Notes under the pieces: model-generated
Database searches by the model: none
Told to the model about the DNA's origin: nothing
The model's input: the letters and a program-made list of their open reading frames with translations, nothing else
Shown: positions 1 to 6,158 of the stretch, one piece after another
How positions within the stretch are numbered: position 1 is the stretch's first letter
Layout: every line of letters starts with the position of its first letter
Program-made: the position numbers and the translations under genes
Source: Planctomycetota bacterium
GTDB taxonomy: Bacteria; Planctomycetota; UBA8108; UBA1146; JAJFFE01
Assembly: GCA_020425835.1 (NCBI GenBank)
Contig: JAGQRC010000122.1
Location: 2,001-8,158, forward strand
DNA length: 6,158 nucleotides
Reading direction: 5' to 3'

Positions 1-1
1 C

Positions 2-247
2 TACGAGCTCGTCGTCGACTTCGAGACTGCCGCGGGAGGACTCCAGGTGGATGGCCCGTACACGGAGACCCACCGCGGACGACGAATCAGCGAAGGGCAG
101 GTCCATCGCGACAGGCCCACCGGCGTCTGGACCTTCTGGTCCCCAGAGGACGGACGTGTCATCGGCCAGTTCGATTACGACCGGAGACGCTCGTGCACCG
201 AGCCACCGTGGTTCGAGGGATCCGCGCCGGAAGTTCAGCGCCGCTGA
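2..247 (+). CDS. C-terminal fragment of a MORN/YwqK-like repeat protein (5' end outside window)
   Basis: The reading frame is open from the left window edge to TGA at 245-247 and gives 81 residues, so the true start lies upstream. G/C-ending codons dominate, as in the definite genes here. The middle of the fragment reads GRRISEG followed by a G-V-W-T-F-W stretch and EDGRV. This resembles the 'G..WT.W...G' pattern of MORN-variant repeats in YwqK-type proteins, which often occur in several tandem copies; only one clear unit is visible. The tail after FDYDRRR is not recognisable and may be disordered. An internal GTG at 47 is possible, but the frame continues well upstream of it, so I read this as a truncated entry. 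The cellular role is unknown: family members are annotated as putative antitoxins or surface proteins on weak evidence. It is followed by a separate transcription unit. Confidence 0.6.
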   Translation, partial: YELVVDFETAAGGLQVDGPYTETHRGRRISEGQVHRDRPTGVWTFWSPEDGRVIGQFDYDRRRSCTEPPWFEGSAPEVQRR

Positions 248-248
248 T

Positions 249-264
249 CGACGGGTGACCGTCG
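249..264 (+). terminator. Small hairpin just after the MORN-like gene, possible weak terminator
   Basis: CGACGG and CCGTCG form a perfect 6-bp stem closed by a GTGA (GNRA-type) loop, beginning two bases after the stop codon at 245-247. The bases after it (TTCCGTCG) are not a U-tract, so intrinsic termination would be weak. In GC-rich DNA a stem this short can arise by chance. Confidence 0.25.
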
Positions 265-437
265 TTCCGTCGCACGGCCCGCGATCGACTCCTCGGTCCT
301 CACTCCCAGCCCATCGACCGTGTCCAACTCCGAGATGCCGTGTCCCTCCCTCGTTCCGATCCGGGACGCTCGCTTCCTTCGCTCGACACTGTTGGGCTGC
401 TCGCCCCGGGCCCACCCCTTGCCGTTCGACATCTCCT

Positions 438-456
438 GACGATCCGCGGGATCGTC
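438..456. promoter_or_regulatory. 19-bp dyad upstream of aceB, candidate operator
   Basis: GACGATCCGCGGGATCGTC has two perfectly complementary 8-base arms (438-445 and 449-456) around a 3-base centre. It ends 33 bp before the aceB start. Its size and position suit a dimeric regulator binding near the promoter, or a 5' UTR hairpin. Glyoxylate-shunt operons are commonly regulated (IclR, RamB or GlxR types in other bacteria), but I cannot match this dyad to any known consensus. No convincing -35/-10 pair was found between 248 and 489. Confidence 0.35.
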
Positions 457-489
457 GCGGATGGTGGATGAACGAGATGGGGGACCCAC

Positions 490-2079
<1,590 letters not shown>

Positions 2080-2145
2080 ATCGACTGAGATCAACCGACT
2101 TTCGCGCACACCCGAAGACACTCGACATCGACAGAGAACCCGAGC

Positions 2146-2151
2146 AGGAGG
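2146..2151 (+). promoter_or_regulatory. Shine-Dalgarno AGGAGG that fixes the aceA start
   Basis: A consensus AGGAGG lies 8 bases before GTG 2160 and 5 bases before GTG 2157. It is 32 bases before the first in-frame ATG at 2184, which is too far. It therefore supports a GTG start for isocitrate lyase and rejects the long upstream frame extension that overlaps aceB. Confidence 0.8.
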
Positions 2152-2159
2152 CCGTTGTG

Positions 2160-3431
2160 GTGGACTACACGAGAATCCCCGAGATGAGTCAGAACTGGGC
2201 GACCGATCCTCGTTGGCAGGGCATCGTGCGAGAGTACGCGCCCGAGGACGTGCTGCGTCTTCGCGGCTCCCTGGTGATCGAGCACACGCTCGCTCGGGTC
2301 GGCGCGGAGAAGCTCTGGGCGAAGATGAACGCCCGCCCGTTCGTTCGCGCGCTCGGCGCGCTCACCGGCAACCAAGCGATGCAGATGGTCAAGGCCGGGC
2401 TCGAGGCGATCTATCTGAGCGGCTGGCAGGTCGCAGCGGACGCCAACCTCTCGGGCAACATGTACCCGGACCAGAGCCTCTACCCCGCGAACTCGGTGCC
2501 GGAGGTCGTGCGCAAGATCAACCGAGCCCTCCAACGGGCCGATCAGATCCACCACGCCGAGGGTCGCAACGGCGTCGACTGGTACGCGCCGATCGTCGCC
2601 GACGCCGAAGCGGGTTTCGGTGGACCGTTGAACGCCTTCGAGCTGATGAAGTCGATGATCGAAGCAGGCGCCGCCGGCGTCCACTTCGAGGACCAGCTCG
2701 CGTCCGAGAAGAAGTGTGGCCACCTCGGCGGCAAGGTTCTCGTGCCGACGCAGCAGTTCGTCAAGACCCTGATCGCCGCGCGCTTGGCGGCCGATGTCAT
2801 GGATGTCCCGACGGTGATCGTCGCTCGCACCGACGCCTTGTCGGCGAACCTGCTGACCAGCGACATCGACGCCCGTGACCACGAGTTCATGACCGGCGAG
2901 CGCACCGCGGAGGGCTTCTATCGAGTCACCGGGGGCATCGAGTCGGCGATCGCACGCGGCCTCGCGTACGCACCGTACGCCGACCTGATCTGGTGCGAGA
3001 CCTCGACGCCGGACATCGGTGAGGCACGGGAGTTCGCCGAGGCGATCCACGAGAAGTTCCCGGGCAAGCTCCTCGCCTACAACTGCTCGCCCTCGTTCAA
3101 CTGGAAGGCGCACCTCGACGAGAAGAACATCGCCCGGTTCCAGGAGGCGCTCGGCGAGATGGGCTACAAGTTCCAGTTCGTCACCCTCGCCGGCTTCCAT
3201 GCCCTGAACATGTCGATGTTCGAGCTCGCCCGCGGCTACTCGAAGCGCGGCATGAGCGCCTACGTCGAACTCCAGCAGAAGGAGTTCGGCATGGAGGCCC
3301 AGGGTTACACGGCGACCAAGCACCAGCGCGAAGTCGGAACCGGCTACTTCGACGATGTCGTGAACACCATCTCGGGCGGTCTCGCCAGCACCACCGCGCT
3401 GACCGGCTCCACGGAGGAGGAACAGTTCTGA
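2160..3431 (+). CDS. aceA: Isocitrate lyase (glyoxylate shunt)
   Basis: The product (423 residues from GTG 2160, 424 from GTG 2157) cleaves isocitrate to glyoxylate and succinate and feeds AceB encoded just upstream. The active-site signature KKCGH is at 184-188, with catalytic Cys186. Other conserved blocks are [10 protein letters not shown] (66-75), [15 protein letters not shown] (85-99), [10 protein letters not shown] (146-155), the metal-site HFEDQ (175-179), ARTDA (222-226), NCSPSFNWK (308-316) and the C-terminal lid [10 protein letters not shown] (411-420). From memory it resembles mycobacterial Icl1 (428 residues) closely in length and sequence, so this is the short isocitrate lyase rather than methylisocitrate lyase PrpB (about 300 residues). 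Mycobacterial Icl1 also acts on methylisocitrate; whether this one does is unknown. The frame stays open upstream into aceB, but that extension is not protein-like. A strong terminator follows, so the operon is aceBA. Confidence 0.97.
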   Translation: MDYTRIPEMSQNWATDPRWQGIVREYAPEDVLRLRGSLVIEHTLARVGAEKLWAKMNARPFVRALGALTGNQAMQMVKAGLEAIYLSGWQVAADANLSGNMYPDQSLYPANSVPEVVRKINRALQRADQIHHAEGRNGVDWYAPIVADAEAGFGGPLNAFELMKSMIEAGAAGVHFEDQLASEKKCGHLGGKVLVPTQQFVKTLIAARLAADVMDVPTVIVARTDALSANLLTSDIDARDHEFMTGERTAEGFYRVTGGIESAIARGLAYAPYADLIWCETSTPDIGEAREFAEAIHEKFPGKLLAYNCSPSFNWKAHLDEKNIARFQEALGEMGYKFQFVTLAGFHALNMSMFELARGYSKRGMSAYVELQQKEFGMEAQGYTATKHQREVGTGYFDDVVNTISGGLASTTALTGSTEEEQF

Positions 3432-3472
3432 TCCCGAACTGACAGAGACTCCACCTCCATCTCCCACCTCGG

Positions 3473-3500
3473 GGCCCCTCCGGAAACGGAGGGGCCATTT
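3473..3500 (+). terminator. Intrinsic terminator of the aceBA operon
   Basis: GGCCCCTCCG (3473-3482) pairs perfectly with CGGAGGGGCC (3487-3496) around a GAAA tetraloop. ATTTCTCTTGTTG follows. The 10-bp GC-rich stem and T-rich tail 41 bp after the aceA stop make a standard rho-independent terminator. Confidence 0.9.
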
Positions 3501-3533
3501 CTCTTGTTGCGGGGTGAGGGAGCGGGTCGTAGC

Positions 3534-3592
3534 GCGATGGCGATGCCGTTCGGGGCGGAGCGTGGCGCGGCTCGGTCCCGGTGGGTTGGCCG
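3534..3592 (+). repeat. Interspersed repeat, copy A (inverted relative to copy B)
   Basis: This 59-bp segment aligns to the reverse complement of 4021-4082. The first 50 bases match at 41 positions, and the final nine (GGTTGGCCG) match exactly after a 3-base gap. The shared core is CCGTTCGG and GGCGCGGCTCG. Both copies can be read as a PFGAERGAARS-like peptide, but the flanks are not coding, so this is better viewed as a dispersed repeat than a gene. Similarity beyond 3592 stops abruptly. Confidence 0.65.
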
Positions 3593-3858
3593 AGAGGCGT
3601 CACCCACTCGCCGCCGTTCTTCGAAGGGCGGGTGCGTGGGGTGAGTCGAGTGGGGCCACCGCGTTCGTCGGGAGGGCCGGGCCGTGACGCGGATCGAAGA
3701 AGTCTGCCCCCGTCGGTTCGGGGCGCCGGGTACGGACGGCCCCCGCTGGGGTGACGCGCGTTGGGCGATGATGCTCGCTGGGTGGCTCGAATCCTGTCGG
3801 AGATGTCCGAGCGGTGGATGGAACGGGAGCCGATGGGGGAGTGGCCGGTCTCCGTTGG

Positions 3859-4020
3859 TCACCTTGTAGAGGAGGCGAGACGTGCGGCGTCGATCTTCCC
3901 TCGGATGAACGCGCGCCCGAAGTGTCGTTCGGCGAACCAGAGGTTGTGCGCGGGACAGAGCGCGCGCAGGTTGCCGATGTCGTCGGAGCCGCCTCGGGCA
4001 TGCGACAACGACACCAGACG
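3859..4020 (-). pseudogene. HNH endonuclease relic (C-terminal part only)
   Basis: Read on the minus strand from 4020, the translation contains SHARGGSDDIGNL, then RALCPAHN, then FAERHFGRAF, ending at a stop at 3859-3861. This matches the second half of HNH nuclease domains of the 'ARGG..d...NL..LC..HN...AE..FGR' type, common in large GC-rich genomes. The upstream half of the domain, with the zinc cysteines and the first catalytic histidine, is missing: where a D-H pair would precede L-V-S there is P-R. The frame is open only from 4083, after a stop at 4084-4086, and its first third lies inside repeat copy B. I therefore call it a truncated, probably inactive fragment. A short expressed HNH-like peptide starting at GTG 4035 is possible but unlikely. 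Confidence 0.6.
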
Positions 4021-4082
4021 CGGCCAACCTCCCACGGAGATCGAGCCGCGCCCCGTTCCGCGCCGAACGGCTCCGCCTTCGC
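4021..4082 (-). repeat. Interspersed repeat, copy B (inverted relative to copy A)
   Basis: On the minus strand this 62-bp segment matches copy A at 3534-3592 with about 85% identity over 59 aligned positions and one 3-base gap. Its right end, in minus-strand reading, abuts the first recognisable codons of the HNH relic at 4020, which suggests the repeat marks a recombination or insertion boundary. The two copies face each other across 428 bp. Confidence 0.65.
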
Positions 4083-4181
4083 ATCACCACAACGCTCCGT
4101 CGACCCCAAGGGAAACCCACCACGGCGGGCTTTCCCGCCAGCCATCCCGCCGGACCTCGCCTCCCCGTGGGCAGCCGTTCA

Positions 4182-4374
4182 CCGTTAACACCACCGTGAA
4201 CACCGCGTCGTCCTCTTCGCCGGCGCCGACAACCCTCCACTCCGCCGAGGTTTGACTCCGGTCAGCCTTCCCTCGTGGGGCCGGCGTGCTCGCCTCGTGA
4301 TCGCGAACGTTGACACCCGTGAACAACACTCCCGCGCGGTCCACGCCATCGCCAAGGGTCGTGAACACCGCGTC
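4182..4374 (+). repeat. Cluster of five CGTKRACAMC decamers upstream of the peroxiredoxin gene
   Basis: Near-identical decamers start at 4184 (CGTTAACACC), 4196 (CGTGAACACC), 4308 (CGTTGACACC), 4318 (CGTGAACAAC) and 4360 (CGTGAACACC). The first two sit in a 12-bp tandem (4182-4193, 4194-4205) differing at one base, and the third and fourth are exactly adjacent. CGTGAACACCGCGTC is an exact 15-bp direct repeat (4196-4210, 4360-4374). GTTCAC at 4178-4183 adds an inverted GTGAAC half. The cluster lies about 95-290 bp before the peroxiredoxin start, so it could be a regulator-binding array; chance or decayed coding sequence remain possible. Confidence 0.45.
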
Positions 4375-4453
4375 TTGAGCGACAACTCTTCAGCGCGCGA
4401 CGATCGGCGTCCCCGTTGCCCTCGGCCGGCGTCACGAAACCCCAAGAAGAACC

Positions 4454-4461
4454 GGGAAGGA
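4454..4461 (+). promoter_or_regulatory. Shine-Dalgarno GGGAAGGA that fixes the peroxiredoxin TTG start
   Basis: GGGAAGGA ends 8 bases before TTG at 4470. The other upstream in-frame start candidate, TTG 4416, has no purine-rich element before it. This supports 4470 as the translation start. Confidence 0.6.
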
Positions 4462-4469
4462 CGAGATCC

Positions 4470-5135
4470 TTGTCGAACACGAATCCATCACAGGACGCAC
4501 CGATTTCGCTGCCGCGCCTCAACGAACCGGCGCCGGACTTCAAGGCGGAGACGACCCACGGGGAGCGCAGGCTCCAGGACTATGCGGGAAGGTGGTTGGT
4601 GCTGTTCTCGCATCCCGCCGACTTCACGCCCGTCTGCACCACCGAGTTCGTCGCGTTCGCCAAGGCGTTTCCCCGATTCCAGAAGCTCAACTGCGAGCTC
4701 CTCGGCCTCTCGATCGACAGCGTCTTCTCGCACATCGCCTGGGTTCGGAACATCCAGGAGAAGTTCGGAGTGGAGATCCCGTTCCCGGTGATCGCCGACC
4801 TCTCGATGCAGGTCGCGAACGCGTACGGAATGATCCAACCGGGCGAGAGCGACACATCCGCGGTGCGCACCACCTTCCTGATCGACCCCGACGGCATGCT
4901 CCGCGCAATGCTCTACTACCCGATGACGAGTGGCCGCTCGGTCGAAGAGGTGCTCCGACTCGTCACCGCGCTGCAGACGTCCGCCGAGCACAAGGTCGCG
5001 ACGCCCGAGGGCTGGCAACCGGGTCGGCCGGTGATCGTCCCGCCGCCGAAGACCACGGAGGCCGCGGCGCAGCGAAGGGTCGGCGAGCCCTCGTGCACCG
5101 ACTGGTATTTCTGTGAGACCACCCTCGGTTCCTGA
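4470..5135 (+). CDS. Peroxiredoxin, Prx6/archaeal-type AhpC-TSA family
   Basis: The 221-residue cytosolic thiol peroxidase should reduce hydrogen peroxide, organic hydroperoxides or peroxynitrite. The AhpC/TSA thioredoxin fold opens with LNEPAPDF (17-24). The active-site motif is P49-x3-T53-x2-C56 within HPADFTPVCTTEF, making Cys56 the peroxidatic cysteine, and Arg133 in VRTTFLIDPDG is the conserved catalytic arginine. The length and long C-terminal arm match the Prx6-like class. The tail carries CTDWYFC (209-215). Archaeal-type members have two C-terminal cysteines in a similar motif, one acting as resolving cysteine, so this is probably a 2-Cys enzyme of 1-Cys ancestry; Cys75 is a further cysteine. 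TTG 4470 is chosen as the start because of the GGGAAGGA 8 bases upstream; no in-frame ATG precedes the conserved fold. A TSUP transporter gene starts 42 bp downstream and may be co-transcribed. The reductant partner is not encoded in the window. Confidence 0.93.
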   Translation: MSNTNPSQDAPISLPRLNEPAPDFKAETTHGERRLQDYAGRWLVLFSHPADFTPVCTTEFVAFAKAFPRFQKLNCELLGLSIDSVFSHIAWVRNIQEKFGVEIPFPVIADLSMQVANAYGMIQPGESDTSAVRTTFLIDPDGMLRAMLYYPMTSGRSVEEVLRLVTALQTSAEHKVATPEGWQPGRPVIVPPPKTTEAAAQRRVGEPSCTDWYFCETTLGS

Positions 5136-5177
5136 TCTCGCCGCGGTCGAGCGCGACCCCGCCATGTCGGTCGCTCG

Positions 5178-6158
5178 ATGTCACGTCCCAACGCGAAACG
5201 GACTGTCGTGCTTGCCATTGCCATCGGCGCGTTGCTGATCGGACTCAGCCTCGGCCTTCTCGGCTCGGGGGGGTCGATCCTGACCGTCCCCCTCTTGATC
5301 TCACTCGCCCACCAAGAGGTGAAGGTCGCCGTCGCCGGATCACTCGCGATCGTGGGAACCGTCAGCTTGGCGGGCTCACTACCGTACATGTGGCAGCGGC
5401 GGATCGACTGGCCGAGCGTTCTCCTGTTCGGCTTGCCCGGCATGGCCGGGACCTACCTCGGCGCCTACGTCTCGAAGTTCGTCTCCGAGACCTTCCAGCT
5501 CGGTCTGTTCGTCGTGGTCATGGTGGTCGCCGCGCGCCTCATGCTGCGAGCTCGCGCGGTCTCGGGCGCTGACCGGAGCGAGCCACGGAGAGCGTGGAAG
5601 ATCGCCCTCGACGGTCTCGCCGTGGGTGTTCTGACCGGCTTGGTCGGCGTCGGGGGCGGGTTCCTGATCGTTCCCGCCCTGGTGCTCCTCGGTGGCTTGC
5701 CGATGACCACCGCTGTGGGCACGAGCCTGGTGATCATCGCGCTCAAGTCTTTCTCGGGCTTCTACAAGTACCTCGATGTCCTCCACGGGGAGGGCCTCAC
5801 GCTCGACACGCACGTGCTGACCATCTTCACCGTCGTCGGAGTCGCCGGGACCTTCATCGGCAACGGCTTGTCGCTCCGCGTACCGCAGACCGCGCTTCGA
5901 CGGATCTTCGGATTCATGCTCTTCGTCGTCGCGGCGTGGATGGTGGTCACGCGCTTCGAGGTCGTCGCCGCCGTGGTGGTGGTCGCGACCTGTGCGTTCC
6001 TCCTCGGAGTCATCGCGATGTGGCTCCGCGGCAGCGCGGACGCGCTCTCGTCGGCGCGCGACGCGACGGCTCCTCCAGAGCCTAGCAGTCCGTTGAAAAC
6101 TCATTCCGGCCGAGAGCCCGAGCTTCCTGCGCCCAGCACACCCGTCGAAACTCGAAGT
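5178..6158 (+). CDS. TauE/SafE (TSUP) family membrane transporter, 3' end outside window
   Basis: The frame runs from ATG 5178 to the window edge without a stop, giving 327 residues so far. It is an integral inner-membrane protein with about eight or more hydrophobic segments in two homologous halves. Each half opens with the TSUP glycine motif: GLLGSGGSILTVPLL (26-40) and GLVGVGGGFLIVPAL (154-168), the second followed by AVGTSLVIIALKSFSGF. Family members are linked to export of sulfite, sulfoacetate or other sulfur-containing organic anions; this substrate cannot be read from sequence. After the usual last helix (about 243-258), an additional hydrophobic segment (about 262-283) is followed by a Pro/Ser/Glu-rich hydrophilic tail (about 286-327) that is unusual for the family. 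No good Shine-Dalgarno precedes ATG 5178, but it is the first in-frame ATG and lies just before the first helix; GTG 5208 is an alternative. It sits 42 bp after the peroxiredoxin stop with no strong terminator between. Confidence 0.88.
   Translation, partial: MSRPNAKRTVVLAIAIGALLIGLSLGLLGSGGSILTVPLLISLAHQEVKVAVAGSLAIVGTVSLAGSLPYMWQRRIDWPSVLLFGLPGMAGTYLGAYVSKFVSETFQLGLFVVVMVVAARLMLRARAVSGADRSEPRRAWKIALDGLAVGVLTGLVGVGGGFLIVPALVLLGGLPMTTAVGTSLVIIALKSFSGFYKYLDVLHGEGLTLDTHVLTIFTVVGVAGTFIGNGLSLRVPQTALRRIFGFMLFVVAAWMVVTRFEVVAAVVVVATCAFLLGVIAMWLRGSADALSSARDATAPPEPSSPLKTHSGREPELPAPSTPVETRS

Larger units (their letters stand above)
3501..4469. other. Long gene-poor spacer with repeats and a gene relic
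   Basis: No convincing intact gene occupies this stretch on either strand. Open frames exist in several phases, the longest on the minus strand across 3344-4240, but their translations are arginine-, proline- and serine-rich, match no recognisable domain, and one runs through the aceA terminator and 3' end. The recognisable contents are two inverted copies of a ~60-bp repeat, a decayed HNH-endonuclease C-terminus, and the CGTKRACAMC decamer cluster, each listed separately. The peroxiredoxin promoter should lie in the right-hand part, but I cannot identify clear -35/-10 boxes; TTGACA occurs at 4310-4315 without a matching -10. Confidence 0.6.

Noticed and set aside
2091..3467. 458-codon minus-strand open frame opposite aceA
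   Set aside because: It mirrors the isocitrate lyase codons, contains no recognisable domain and runs into the aceBA terminator region.
3344..4240. Long minus-strand open frame of 298 codons across the spacer
   Set aside because: It covers the end of aceA and its terminator, has low-complexity Arg/Pro/Ser composition, and is out of frame with the HNH relic, the only recognisable protein signal there.
4310..4340. TTGACA at 4310 as a sigma-70 promoter for the peroxiredoxin gene
   Set aside because: Nothing resembling TATAAT lies 16-18 bp downstream (GC-only sequence there), and the hexamer is part of the decamer repeat.
4416..4469. Longer peroxiredoxin starting at TTG 4416
   Set aside because: No Shine-Dalgarno precedes it and the extra 18 residues are not family-like; TTG 4470 has GGGAAGGA at a good distance.
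5145..5158. GGTCG-AGCG-CGACC hairpin between the peroxiredoxin and TSUP genes as a terminator
   Set aside because: The stem is only 5 bp and has no T-rich tail.
5379..6104. 241-codon minus-strand open frame opposite the TSUP gene
   Set aside because: Its Asp/Glu/His/Arg-rich translation is the typical complement of a hydrophobic membrane protein gene; the plus strand carries clear TSUP motifs.

Overview
This GC-rich window, with G or C favoured at third codon positions, looks like a free-living bacterial chromosome. Gene content, a mycobacterial-looking isocitrate lyase, non-AUG starts and a decayed HNH-nuclease relic in a repeat-bearing spacer would suit a large-genome GC-rich lineage such as Myxococcota or another deltaproteobacterial-type group. 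That placement is inference; no rRNA or marker gene is present. All intact genes lie on the + strand.

Layout. (i) Positions 1-247 hold the 3' end of a gene whose product carries a MORN/YwqK-like motif. (ii) Positions 248-489 are a short spacer with a small hairpin and a near-perfect 19-bp dyad just before the next gene. (iii) Positions 490-3431 hold a two-gene glyoxylate-shunt operon: malate synthase A (aceB), then isocitrate lyase (aceA) 80 bp later. It closes with a textbook GAAA-loop terminator at 3473-3500, so no aceK follows. (iv) Positions 3501-4469 are about 1 kb without an intact gene. They hold two inverted copies of a ~60-bp repeat, a minus-strand HNH endonuclease relic abutting one copy, and a cluster of five CGTKRACAMC decamers. 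(v) Positions 4470-5135 encode a Prx6/archaeal-type peroxiredoxin starting at TTG, with an extra C-terminal two-cysteine motif. (vi) From 5178 to the window edge runs a TauE/SafE (TSUP) membrane transporter, still open at position 6158.

How the genes work together. AceA splits isocitrate into glyoxylate and succinate, and AceB condenses glyoxylate with acetyl-CoA to malate. Together they bypass the decarboxylating steps of the TCA cycle for growth on acetate or fatty acids. The peroxiredoxin and TSUP transporter lie 42 bp apart and may be co-transcribed; a thiol, peroxide or sulfur-anion link is only suggested by family knowledge.

I found no convincing new multi-gene system. The least ordinary part is the repeat-rich spacer between aceA and the peroxiredoxin gene.
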